NCBI RefSeq assembly: GCF_009764685.1
Contig: NZ_VHLM01000023.1
Location: 1 to 64,000, forward strand
Origin: Flavobacterium sp. I-STPP5a
Lineage (GTDB): Bacteria; Bacteroidota; Bacteroidia; Flavobacteriales; Flavobacteriaceae
Reading direction: 5' to 3'
DNA length: 64,000 nt
In this document: in pieces, positions 17,077-25,119 of the stretch
How the letters are laid out: each line of letters opens with the position of its first letter
Position numbering within the stretch: the first letter of the stretch is position 1
Program-made: the position numbers and the translations under genes
The notes under the pieces: model-generated
The model's database searches: none
What the model saw: the letters and a program-made list of their open reading frames with translations, nothing else
What the model was told of the DNA's origin: nothing

Positions 17077-17592
17077 TTACTCTTCTTTGAACCAGCTTGA
17101 ATACATTACATAATTATTAGAGATACGTTCAATTTCACCAGCAAAATCAGACTGATCAATATCTTTAACTTTTTTGGCAGGAACTCCAGCCCAAATAGAG
17201 CCTGAAGTAACAACTGTGTTTTGAGTAATCACGGCACCTGCAGCTACAATAGAATTACTCTCTACAACACATTTATCCATAACTATAGCGCCCATACCTA
17301 TTAAAACGTTGTCGTGTATGATACAACCGTGCACAATAGCATTATGCCCTATAGAAACATTATTCCCTATAATTGTGGGATGCTTTTTATAGGTACAATG
17401 AATAACGGCTCCATCTTGAATATTTACCTTATCTCCGATGGTAATAAAATTTACATCACCTCTAATTACAGTATTAAACCAAACACTACAATTTTTTCCA
17501 AATTTCACATCGCCTACAATGGTTGCATTTTCTGCAACGTAGCAATCTTCAGGTATAGCAGGAGTTTTTCCTAGAACCGATTTTATGATCAT
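17077..17592 (-). CDS. Gamma-class carbonic anhydrase family protein
   Basis: A 171-residue left-handed beta-helix protein made of hexapeptide repeats. The three histidine metal ligands are present: His65 (VIHCTY), His83 (SIGHNA) and His88 (IVHGC). This fits the YrdA/PaaY/CaiE branch. Many of these are zinc or iron carbonic anhydrases, but the branch also includes proteins of unproven activity. No signal peptide. The start is 6 bases after the stop of the PorP/SprF gene, so the two share a transcript. The functional link, if any, is unknown. Confidence 0.88.
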   Translation of the reverse strand: MIIKSVLGKTPAIPEDCYVAENATIVGDVKFGKNCSVWFNTVIRGDVNFITIGDKVNIQDGAVIHCTYKKHPTIIGNNVSIGHNAIVHGCIIHDNVLIGMGAIVMDKCVVESNSIVAAGAVITQNTVVTSGSIWAGVPAKKVKDIDQSDFAGEIERISNNYVMYSSWFKEE

Positions 17593-17598
17593 AAAAAA

Positions 17599-18594
17599 TT
17601 AGTTTATGGCTGGACAATTACATGAATATTTAGCTGGCTTACAAAATAAATCAATCCCTAAGGTAATTTGATGGTAACCACCGTTATCAAACTGCACGGC
17701 TCCCGAAACTTGAGAATAAGTATAAGCAAACATAAATTTATTAACATTCACACCCACGATAGGAGTAATATATTGTAATTTTTGGGTTCCAATGCCACCT
17801 TTATCATTAAACTGTGCTCCTTCTAAACTACGTCTGTATGAAAGACCACCCCACACACGACCAAAATCAATGTTTTTGTAAACTTTCAAATTGAAGTCCA
17901 TTGATTTTTCTTTTGTACTTTCAACCATTTGAAACAAAATAGAGGGCTCCAAAAGCAACCCTTTTGGATTACCAAAATTATACCCTGCACTGATCATGTA
18001 CTTTCTTAGATTGCTATTTTCGTAATCACTATAAATTGCACTTCTAGATTCGATGGCGTTCTTTACAGTAGCATGGGCATAAAAATCAAGATAATTATAA
18101 GACAAACCAATATCGGTATTAAAATAAGCTTCTTTAAGCATCACCGTTCCATCTACAGAAGGATCACTTTGTCCAGGCTCTAAAAAAGAGGTTTGATCCA
18201 GTTGACTTTGAATAAAACCCGCACTCATACCAAAAGACAGTTGATTAAGATCTACTTCGTCTCTAGAAAACATCAAATGATAAGCATAAGTAAGTTTAAC
18301 ACCTTTTTGAGAATGAAATCCATTTTTATCATTAAAAACAATAATACCCGCACCGGCGTTATCACTTATTCTACCATTAAAACTGAGTGTTTGCAAAGCA
18401 GGAGCATCATCCTGACCAAACCATTGTTTACGAGCAGTAAGTCTTATTTTAGCACAATTTGCAGCACCTGCCATAGAAGGATGAAGAAGGTAATAATTAT
18501 CAGATAGATAATCGGAATAAACAGGGATTCCCTCTTGAGCAAAAGAATTTTGAAAAAAGAAAAAAACAAGTAAAACAGAAAGTTTTTGATACAT
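17599..18594 (-). CDS. Type IX secretion PorP/SprF family membrane protein
   Basis: A 331-residue outer-membrane barrel protein. Signal peptide about 1-19 (ending NSFAQ), then the PorP/SprF hallmark near the mature N-terminus: PVYSDYLSDNYYLLHPSMAG, followed by amphipathic strands such as RLTARKQWFGQDDAPALQT. The C-terminus CKPAKYSCNCPAIN is Cys-rich. PorP/SprF proteins assist secretion or surface anchoring of particular type IX substrates and usually sit next to a large adhesin. Here no adhesin is adjacent, so this is an unpaired copy. It is followed after 6 bases by the carbonic anhydrase-like gene. Confidence 0.88.
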   Translation of the reverse strand: MYQKLSVLLVFFFFQNSFAQEGIPVYSDYLSDNYYLLHPSMAGAANCAKIRLTARKQWFGQDDAPALQTLSFNGRISDNAGAGIIVFNDKNGFHSQKGVKLTYAYHLMFSRDEVDLNQLSFGMSAGFIQSQLDQTSFLEPGQSDPSVDGTVMLKEAYFNTDIGLSYNYLDFYAHATVKNAIESRSAIYSDYENSNLRKYMISAGYNFGNPKGLLLEPSILFQMVESTKEKSMDFNLKVYKNIDFGRVWGGLSYRRSLEGAQFNDKGGIGTQKLQYITPIVGVNVNKFMFAYTYSQVSGAVQFDNGGYHQITLGIDLFCKPAKYSCNCPAIN

Positions 18595-18732
18595 TGAAAA
18601 AAATTTAATTAACCAAATGAATTGACTGGCTATAATAGCGTAAAATCAAATCTTGAAACCATAAACTAGATAACAAAAGTTAATTTCTTCTTTAAAAAAT
18701 CAAATATAGGTATTCATAGAAAATAACTTTAG

Positions 18733-18740
18733 TAAATTTG
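18733..18740 (+). promoter_or_regulatory. -7 promoter element for nfu gene
   Basis: TAAATTTG matches TAnnTTTG exactly, 17 bases before the ATG at 18758. No TTG is present at the expected -33 position. Confidence 0.4.
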
Positions 18741-18757
18741 TAAAAATTTCAAAAATC

Positions 18758-19657
18758 ATGAGCAAAATCAACATAAAAGAAACGCAAAACCCAACTATAT
18801 TAAAATTTGAGTTTGAAGATTTTATAACACAAAATGAAAATTTTGAGTTTAAGAATATCGACGAAGCTAAAGATTCGCCATTGGCTCAAAAATTATTTTA
18901 CTTACCCTTTGTAAAAACCGTGTATATCTCTGGTAATTTTATTGCAATCGAAAGATTTAGCATTGTAGAATGGGACGACGTAAAGGAAGCAGTTGCAGAA
19001 CAAATTGAGCAATTCATAAAAGACGGGGGAGTAATTGTCACTAAAAGTGAAACTCCGACAAAGAAGCAACCTGTAAATGTGTATGGAGAAACTACTCCAA
19101 ATCCTGCTGCTTTAAAATTTGTAGTGAGCAAAATGCTAACTAAAAATGCAGTAGAATTTAAAAATATTGATCAAACAAGTGCTTCGCCATTAGCAAAGGA
19201 ATTATTTAAATTTCCTTACGTAAAAGAAATTTTTATCGATGAAAATTATATTTCAATTACTAAATATGACATCAATGAATGGCAAGAAATTACATTAGAA
19301 CTGAGAAGTTTTATCAAACAATATATTGAAAACGGAGGTATTGTACTTGATGAAAGCTACATTGCAAGCAACACAGCTAGTGAAACTGTAAAAGCACAAG
19401 AGTTTGATAATTTAGATACCACATCTCAACAAATCATTAATATATTAGAAGAATATGTAAAACCAGCTGTCCAGGCTGATGGTGGTAATATTGCTTTTGA
19501 CTCTTATAACGAGGAGGAAAAACTGGTAAAAGTAATTTTACAAGGAGCCTGCAGTGGTTGTCCATCATCAACTTTTACTTTAAAAAGCGGTATCGAGAAC
19601 ATGTTAAAAAGCATGCTAAACGACGAAAGTATCAAAGTAGAAGCCGTTAATGCATAA
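18758..19657 (+). CDS. Nfu-type Fe-S cluster carrier with duplicated N-domain
   Basis: A 299-residue cytosolic protein. Two tandem Nfu N-terminal domains (about 9-95 and 112-197) share PNP/NPTILKF-type starts, an EFKNID segment, SPLA-K-LF and an IEWDD/NEWQE segment. They are followed by a NifU C-terminal domain (about 222-297) with the cluster-binding GACSGCPSS (Cys265, Cys268). Nfu proteins accept a [4Fe-4S] cluster and deliver it to apo-enzymes. The window encodes likely clients (QueG, ActB). Single-gene unit with a terminator at 19718-19747. Confidence 0.92.
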   Translation: MSKINIKETQNPTILKFEFEDFITQNENFEFKNIDEAKDSPLAQKLFYLPFVKTVYISGNFIAIERFSIVEWDDVKEAVAEQIEQFIKDGGVIVTKSETPTKKQPVNVYGETTPNPAALKFVVSKMLTKNAVEFKNIDQTSASPLAKELFKFPYVKEIFIDENYISITKYDINEWQEITLELRSFIKQYIENGGIVLDESYIASNTASETVKAQEFDNLDTTSQQIINILEEYVKPAVQADGGNIAFDSYNEEEKLVKVILQGACSGCPSSTFTLKSGIENMLKSMLNDESIKVEAVNA

Positions 19658-19717
19658 GTACTTTTCATCTTGCTTTAGCAATTAATTACACCCTAGAGTG
19701 TATAATTTAGTTATTTT

Positions 19718-19748
19718 AAAAAAGCGTTTCTATCGAAGCGCTTTTTTT
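19718..19748 (+). terminator. Intrinsic terminator after nfu gene
   Basis: Stem AAAAAAGCGTTTC / GAAGCGCTTTTTT (one G-U pair) with a 4-base loop and a T-run to 19748. Confidence 0.82.
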
Positions 19749-19841
19749 GTGTTTCATCTAGAATAAAGGTATTATCACGATCCAAATTAACATTCAAATT
19801 AAAATAAAAAGGCCTGGCTATTCCCAAAATCAACACCCCAC

Positions 19842-19884
19842 AAAACGAGTAAAATCAATACTTTCAACAAACAAAACTCGTTTT
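19842..19884. repeat. Inverted repeat in the 319-base gap before the 22-mer repeat gene
   Basis: Perfect 9-base arms AAAACGAGT (19842-19850) and ACTCGTTTT (19876-19884) are separated by 25 bases, about 93 bases upstream of the ATG at 19977. The gap 19658-19976 otherwise holds only the nfu terminator and AT-rich sequence without a consensus promoter. The repeat could be a split regulator site or a weak hairpin. Confidence 0.4.
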
Positions 19885-19976
19885 CCAACTGATTATCAAT
19901 AAATTATTAATAATAGGATAAACCATTATTAAAAAAAATTGACTAACATTGTCGGACTAATCAAATAAAAAACACC

Positions 19977-20495
19977 ATGGGACTAACCACTTTTTTTAAA
20001 AATTTATTTGGCTCTGCCAAAGAAACGACGGCTGAACTGGCCAATAAAGCCGAAGCAACACTAGAGCAAGCAAAAGCCACTGCAGCACCTTATCTAGATA
20101 AAGCCGAAGATTTCATTGAAGATAAACTAGAACAAGTCAAAGAAACCGCAGCTCCTTACCTTGAAAAAGCGGAAAATTTTGCTGAAGAAACGATCGATAA
20201 AGTCAAAGAACACGCAGCGCCTATTATGGATAAAGCAGAGGAGTTTGCTGGACAAGCAAAAGAAAAAGTAGCCGAATTTGCTGATAAAGCCGAAGAAACT
20301 TTAGAAAACATTACCGATACTGTAAAAGAAAAACTGAATCACACGAGCGATGCAGTTGCTGACGGTACCGATGATGCAAAAAAAGCAATTGAAAACACTG
20401 CTGAGAAAGCCGTAGCTTTAGCTGACGACGGAAAAGAAATTGCTACAACAGAAACAAAAGAAGTTGTAAATAAAATTGAAGAAGACGCGGATTAA
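19977..20495 (+). CDS. Amphipathic 22-residue-repeat protein (apolipoprotein/LEA-like)
   Basis: A 172-residue, very acidic and Lys/Ala/Glu-rich protein with no signal peptide and no Cys or Trp. After an aromatic N-terminus (LTTFFKNLFG) it consists of consecutive 22-residue units at about 13-34, 35-56, 57-78 and 79-100, with a shortened unit after them. Units carry a core like AAPYLDKAEDF; Pro marks each boundary in three of them. The 22-residue period is that of exchangeable apolipoproteins, and the composition recalls LEA stress proteins. I infer a long amphipathic helix that binds lipid or protects the cell under stress. It lies 81 bases upstream of an MscS channel gene, which fits an osmotic-stress role. 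Confidence 0.7.
   Translation: MGLTTFFKNLFGSAKETTAELANKAEATLEQAKATAAPYLDKAEDFIEDKLEQVKETAAPYLEKAENFAEETIDKVKEHAAPIMDKAEEFAGQAKEKVAEFADKAEETLENITDTVKEKLNHTSDAVADGTDDAKKAIENTAEKAVALADDGKEIATTETKEVVNKIEEDAD
20013..20276 (+). repeat. Tandem 66-base coding repeats
   Basis: Four consecutive 66-base units encode the 22-residue repeats. The second to fourth (20079-20276) are most alike, each encoding an AAP..(D/E)KAE core. Nucleotide identity has drifted, so this is an old duplication. Confidence 0.65.
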
Positions 20496-20538
20496 TTTAA
20501 TAAAAAATAAAATAATTGTATTTTTGACCCACAAAACC

Positions 20539-20570
20539 AACCTTCTCCTATTGAGAGGGTTTTTTATTTT
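20539..20570 (+). terminator. Intrinsic terminator before mscS
   Basis: Stem AACCTTCTC / GAGAGGGTT (one G-U pair, 5-base loop) followed by a T-run at 20560-20570. It ends only a few bases before the mscS ATG, so either mscS depends on read-through or it has a start site within this short region. A TATTTTTG -7-like box lies at 20519-20526. Confidence 0.7.
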
Positions 20571-20576
20571 ACAATT

Positions 20577-21419
20577 ATGAATTTAGACCCAAATCAAATC
20601 ACTAGTTACGCCAATACTTTTGCGCAGGTATTAATTGATTATTCTCCCAAATTAATTTCGGCATTTATCATCCTAATCGCTGGATTATACATCATCCGAT
20701 TAATCAATCGATTTATTAGAACCTTAATGGTCAAGAGAGATTTAGACCCTACCCTAACTCGGTTTTTAGCTGATATTTTACTTTGGGTTTTACGAGTAAT
20801 ACTGTTTGTCTCCTTTATCTCTAAATTAGGAATCGAAACATCCTCTTTTGTAGCAATTTTAGGAGCTATGGGACTTGCCGTGGGACTGTCATTACAAGGA
20901 TCTCTTTCAAATTTTGCAGGCGGAATGTTAATTATCCTTTTCAAACCATTTCGTGTAAACGACACAATTGAAGCACAAGGTGTAACAGGAACAGTAAGTG
21001 AAATACAAATTTTTGTTACCAAATTAATCACAGGAAACAATCAAACTATTTTTATTCCTAACGGTACCTTATCAAATGGGAATATCACTAACTATTCTAT
21101 GGAAAAAATTAGAAGAGCTGACTTAACTATTGCAATATCCTATGACACCAATATTAAAATTGCGAAAGACATCATAACTGCAGTTTTGGAAAACAACCCT
21201 AAGGTTTTAAAAACACCAGAAGCCGAAGTTGCTGTCAAAATATTAACAGACAATGCAATTCAACTTGCTGTTAGACCATGGGCAACAAATGAGGATTTTG
21301 GAAATGTATGTGCAGAAACGCTTCAAGGATGTAAAGAAGCCTTTGATATTGCTGGAATTACTATGCAACCGTTTGTTAAAGAATCATCATACATATCAAA
21401 CACTGCAACCAAAAACTAG
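20577..21419 (+). CDS. mscS: Small-conductance mechanosensitive channel
   Basis: A 280-residue inner-membrane channel that opens under membrane tension to release solutes on osmotic downshift. Three transmembrane helices (about 24-44, 64-82, 92-118). TM3 carries the family's Gly/Ala-packed pore stretch AMGLAVGLSLQGSLSNFAGG, followed by FKPFRVNDTIE, the start of the cytosolic beta domain. Length is close to E. coli MscS. The upstream amphipathic repeat protein may be a stress partner. It converges with tsaB, 10 bases away. Confidence 0.92.
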   Translation: MNLDPNQITSYANTFAQVLIDYSPKLISAFIILIAGLYIIRLINRFIRTLMVKRDLDPTLTRFLADILLWVLRVILFVSFISKLGIETSSFVAILGAMGLAVGLSLQGSLSNFAGGMLIILFKPFRVNDTIEAQGVTGTVSEIQIFVTKLITGNNQTIFIPNGTLSNGNITNYSMEKIRRADLTIAISYDTNIKIAKDIITAVLENNPKVLKTPEAEVAVKILTDNAIQLAVRPWATNEDFGNVCAETLQGCKEAFDIAGITMQPFVKESSYISNTATKN

Positions 21420-21429
21420 TTAGCACAAT

Positions 21430-22101
21430 TTACTTTTTTTTAGGAGTAGTTATCATAAAGTCTTTCAAATAATAGGGTTCAAAATAAGCGACATCAACAA
21501 TGTCGTTTATTTTGAATTTTTCAAAACTAAGAAAACTCATTTCGTTAGCCGAAGGAAAAATTAAAGTCTCTAGAAAAAAATGATTGCTTTTATTGAGTAG
21601 GTTTTTGCATTTTACAGCACAGTCTCCCACAAAATACAAATCATCTTGAAGGTCATCAAATGAATTCTCATCTATTATTTGAGCCTGAACTTCACGCTTT
21701 TTTTCAAGTCTAGAGTCAAATATAGCACTGTAAACTTCCATTCTTCGAGCATCAATCATCGGAATGATTAGACCCTTATTAATTTTGGCTTGTGCCGCAA
21801 GAGTTTCCAGCGTATCTATAGCTATTAGTGGAATATCTAATGCAAAACACAATCCTTTTGCAGCTGATACACCAATACGCAAACCAGTATAAGAACCTGG
21901 ACCTTGACTAACTGCAACGGCAGATAAATCTTTGAGATTATAACCTGATTCTTTAAAAATTTCTTCTATAAAAACATGTAGTCGCTCTGCATGTGAATAT
22001 CCTTCTTCTGCAATTTCTTTACAAAGGATTGTTACTCCATCTTTAGCTAATGAAACAGAACAATTCTTAGTAGCGGTTTCAATGTTTAGTATATAACTCA
22101 A
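21430..22101 (-). CDS. tsaB: tRNA threonylcarbamoyladenosine biosynthesis protein TsaB
   Basis: A 223-residue ASKHA-fold protein, the TsaD partner needed for the t6A37 modification of ANN-decoding tRNAs. Motifs: N-terminal NIETATKNCSVSLA and GPGSYTGLRIGVSAAKGL (about 67-84). It lacks the metal-binding histidines of TsaD, as expected for TsaB. The start is a TTG (22099-22101), which matches the usual family N-terminus; no nearby ATG exists. Downstream on the same strand of the TolC/adaptor pair but separated by a hairpin. Confidence 0.92.
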   Translation of the reverse strand: MSYILNIETATKNCSVSLAKDGVTILCKEIAEEGYSHAERLHVFIEEIFKESGYNLKDLSAVAVSQGPGSYTGLRIGVSAAKGLCFALDIPLIAIDTLETLAAQAKINKGLIIPMIDARRMEVYSAIFDSRLEKKREVQAQIIDENSFDDLQDDLYFVGDCAVKCKNLLNKSNHFFLETLIFPSANEMSFLSFEKFKINDIVDVAYFEPYYLKDFMITTPKKK

Positions 22102-22117
22102 TTTGGTTTTTGTTTAA

Positions 22118-22161
22118 ATTAAAAATCACAATCACAAAATTAGATTTTATGATTGTGATTT
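22118..22161 (-). terminator. Terminator of the tolC-adaptor operon
   Basis: Perfect 12-bp inverted repeat AAATCACAATCA / TGATTGTGATTT (22123-22134 and 22150-22161), 21 bases after the adaptor stop, followed on the minus strand by TTTTTAATTT. Confidence 0.7.
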
Positions 22162-22182
22162 CAAAATGGTAAGTGTAATAGA

Positions 22183-23490
22183 TTACTTCTTGTCCTTGTC
22201 CTTTTTATCTTTATCAGTTGCAATTGCTACTTTATCACCTGAGTTCAATTCTTTTGTGACCGTAGCATAAGGTCCTGTTATAATGACATCCCCTTTTTTC
22301 AAGCCGGTTAAGATTTCGATATTAGTATCATCTTGAATACCCGTTTTTATAATTCTAATTTTTGCTTTATCTCCTACTTTAACAAAAACACACTCAAATT
22401 TCTTGTCGCTTTTAGGTGCAGCCTCTTTTGATTCCTCATCTGAATCTTCAACTTTTATTTCTTTTACGGCAGCAGTATCTGATTTTACTACAACTGAACT
22501 AATAGGAACCGCAAGTACATTGCTTCTTGTTTCAGTAATAATGTCAACGGTAGCCGTCATACCTGGTCTAAAAGGAGAGTAGGTATTTGGTTTGCCTTCT
22601 AATAAATCTTCGTACGATTCTTTTAATATTCTTACTTTAACTTTAAAATTAGTTACCTGATCTGCAGTTAATGCTGAACTCGCAGAATTTGAGATACTTG
22701 TAACAACACCTTTGAATTGTTTTTTTAGATAAGCATCTACTTCAACATTAGCCTCATCTCCCACTTTAATTTTTACAATATCATTTTCATTAACATCTAC
22801 TTCAACTTCCATATTATTCAAGTTGGCTACTCTCAAAATTTCGGTTCCAGTCATTTGTTGAGTCCCTAAAACACGCTCTCCTAATTCTACATTCAACATA
22901 GAAATAGTGCCATCAGCAGGCGCATAAATAGTTGTACGTCCTAGATTATCTTTAGCTTCGCTTACTGTTGCAGAAGCGCTTTGAACGTTGTAATAAGCTG
23001 ATTGTTTTGTTGCTTTGGCAACTTCAAACGAAGCAGTAGCCTTGTCCCAATCCGACTTTGAAATAATTCCTTTATCAAACAACGTTTTGTTTCTATCGTA
23101 ATTTGCTTTTGCTTCTTTGAAAGAAGCATCTGCTTGACTCAAACTTGCTTTAGTCCCGGATAAGTTAGATACCGATCTGTTGTAACCAGACGTGTATAAA
23201 TCTGGATTGATCTTCACTAGTAAATCTCCCTTTTTCACCACTTGGCCTTCTTTTACATTTAAAGCTATGATTTCTCCCGAAACTTCAGATGATATTTTAA
23301 CTTCAATTTCTGGTTGAATTTTTCCAGTAGCAGATACCGTTTCAATTATTGTAGATGGAATTACTTGTGCGGTTTCTACCTCGGTACCTACATCTTTTTT
23401 ACCTATAACCCCAGATTTAGAAAGAGCAATTAAACCCGCAATAATTACTACTGCACCACCTATTAGGATATAAACTGTTTTTTTTGACAT
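22183..23490 (-). CDS. Periplasmic adaptor of a tripartite efflux pump (HlyD/MacA type)
   Basis: A 435-residue membrane-fusion protein. One N-terminal anchor helix (about 6-24), a barrel-sandwich lipoyl half (about 60-90, VKEGQVVKKGDLL), an alpha-helical hairpin (about 95-185), the second lipoyl half (YAPADGTISMLNVELGERV), then beta-barrel and membrane-proximal domains, with a Lys/Asp tail. The layout resembles MacA-type adaptors serving ABC exporters. The tolC-like gene is 5 bases upstream, but no pump subunit is adjacent, so the inner-membrane partner must be encoded elsewhere. Confidence 0.9.
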   Translation of the reverse strand: MSKKTVYILIGGAVVIIAGLIALSKSGVIGKKDVGTEVETAQVIPSTIIETVSATGKIQPEIEVKISSEVSGEIIALNVKEGQVVKKGDLLVKINPDLYTSGYNRSVSNLSGTKASLSQADASFKEAKANYDRNKTLFDKGIISKSDWDKATASFEVAKATKQSAYYNVQSASATVSEAKDNLGRTTIYAPADGTISMLNVELGERVLGTQQMTGTEILRVANLNNMEVEVDVNENDIVKIKVGDEANVEVDAYLKKQFKGVVTSISNSASSALTADQVTNFKVKVRILKESYEDLLEGKPNTYSPFRPGMTATVDIITETRSNVLAVPISSVVVKSDTAAVKEIKVEDSDEESKEAAPKSDKKFECVFVKVGDKAKIRIIKTGIQDDTNIEILTGLKKGDVIITGPYATVTKELNSGDKVAIATDKDKKDKDKK

Positions 23491-23495
23491 AATAA

Positions 23496-24929
23496 TTAGT
23501 TTTTGATAAGAGGAATTCCAAAATAGAATTCTAATATTTTAATTTTAAAGATATAATCGTATTTGGTTCTCAATACTTCAGATTGTGCATTAGTAAGCAA
23601 TGTTTGGGCTTGATTGTAATCGAATGAGTTCATTAGCCCCACATTAAAACGCTCCTTTGCAAAATCAACAGCATTTTGTCTTGCCTCAACGGCAATTACA
23701 GCCGATTCGTATGATTTTAAAGCTCCTTTAGCATCAGCAAATGCCGTGTAAACATTTCTTTGTAAATCTAAGTCTTGTTGTTCAACCGCAATTTTTGATC
23801 GTTCTAGATTTACCCTAGAACGCTCTACATTGTTTTTTACAGAAAATCCATTAAAGATAGGAACAGACATTTGAATTCCAAAAGAGTGCCCTTTATTATC
23901 GCTAAACTGATTGAAAAATGGAGCCGGTTTCCCTAAAACTCGTAAATAATTTGGAGTCAAAACATTTTGATTTGTACCTTCTACAAATCCTATTTGTGAG
24001 GTAGGATCTTCAGTACTTTGTGTTTTTCCAACTACTCTATCACTATAGGCTACTCTAGAATTAAAGCTATAAAAACCTTGAATAGTGGGTTGATAAGCAC
24101 CCCGTGCAATAGCAACATCTTTTTCAGCAATTTCTAAATTAGTTTTGGCAATTTTCAATTCTGTTCTTCCTTCTAATGCTTTATTATAAATGGCATTAGG
24201 ATTTTGCATCATGATATTATTCTCATCCTTTACATCAGTATCGTCTGCTACATCAAAGTTTTCAAATTCCTTAAGCTGCAACAATTGTGATAAACTCAAT
24301 TTAGAAATTAGCAAAGCATTCTCGGCAGCAATTATATTTTGATTGTTTGTTGCTATAGTAGCTTTAATATCTAATAAATCACCTCTTGGTATGGAGCCTG
24401 CATTTACTAACTCTTCTGAACGTTGATATTGCTTTTCATTAATGCCAAGCTGTTGCTTTTGTACTTTTAAGTTTTCTTTGTTAAAAAGCACTTGTAAAAA
24501 AGCATTCGCTACGTTTAAGGCCACATCTTCCTGCATTTTTAACAACTGATACTTGGCAGCAACTAGGGATAAATTAGACCTACGTAAGGTGTTTTGATTT
24601 TGTAAACCCTTGTAAATATCAATTCCTACATTTGCCCCCGCAGAAGTAAATTGTGTGGTTTGATTTTGCAACAAACCAGTTGTAATATCTTGGTTTAAAC
24701 CAATGTTCCACGAGTGAGAAGCACTGGCAGTCAATGATGGTAAAAAATTACCAATAGCACCTCTCTTATCAATCAATGCCGTTTTAGTATCTAGAGCTGA
24801 TTGCTTAATAGAGATATTGTTTTGAATGGCGTAGTTTACACATTCTTGCAAGGTCCATTTTTTGGCTTGTCCGTGAACAGACATTCCTACAAGAACAATG
24901 AACAAACTAAAAAAACTATTTCTTTTCAT
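23496..24929 (-). CDS. TolC family outer-membrane efflux protein
   Basis: A 477-residue exported protein: signal peptide about 1-21 (ending VHGQ), then two outer-membrane-efflux repeats with long coiled-coil helices. These include WTLQECVNYAIQNNISIKQ at the mature N-terminus, the family's typical start, and FDYNQAQTLLTNAQSEVLR near the C-terminus. It forms the outer-membrane channel-tunnel for the adaptor encoded 5 bases downstream. Cargo unknown. Confidence 0.92.
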   Translation of the reverse strand: MKRNSFFSLFIVLVGMSVHGQAKKWTLQECVNYAIQNNISIKQSALDTKTALIDKRGAIGNFLPSLTASASHSWNIGLNQDITTGLLQNQTTQFTSAGANVGIDIYKGLQNQNTLRRSNLSLVAAKYQLLKMQEDVALNVANAFLQVLFNKENLKVQKQQLGINEKQYQRSEELVNAGSIPRGDLLDIKATIATNNQNIIAAENALLISKLSLSQLLQLKEFENFDVADDTDVKDENNIMMQNPNAIYNKALEGRTELKIAKTNLEIAEKDVAIARGAYQPTIQGFYSFNSRVAYSDRVVGKTQSTEDPTSQIGFVEGTNQNVLTPNYLRVLGKPAPFFNQFSDNKGHSFGIQMSVPIFNGFSVKNNVERSRVNLERSKIAVEQQDLDLQRNVYTAFADAKGALKSYESAVIAVEARQNAVDFAKERFNVGLMNSFDYNQAQTLLTNAQSEVLRTKYDYIFKIKILEFYFGIPLIKN

Positions 24930-25093
24930 ATTTTTTTAAATAATTGCCTGAATTATGGATCAAACACATTTAACTTAGTTTAATTATAATCTCTGAAACT
25001 CCAAAGTATAGCCTTTCAAAATCAATAATTAAACAATAAGACTTTCGTTCGTAGCATTTGTTACAAAAAATCATAAAAAAAGAATTGTTTTAC

Positions 25094-25101
25094 TAATTTT
25101 G
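25094..25101 (+). promoter_or_regulatory. -7 promoter element for DUF4403 gene
   Basis: TAATTTTG matches TAnnTTTG exactly, 18 bases before the ATG at 25120. No TTG occurs at the right distance upstream. Confidence 0.4.
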
Positions 25102-25119
25102 TTTTCTAAAATTAATTAA

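Noticed and set aside
20639..21040. 133-codon minus-strand frame inside mscS
   Set aside because: It overlaps the conserved pore helix coding region of a clear MscS gene and has no independent support.
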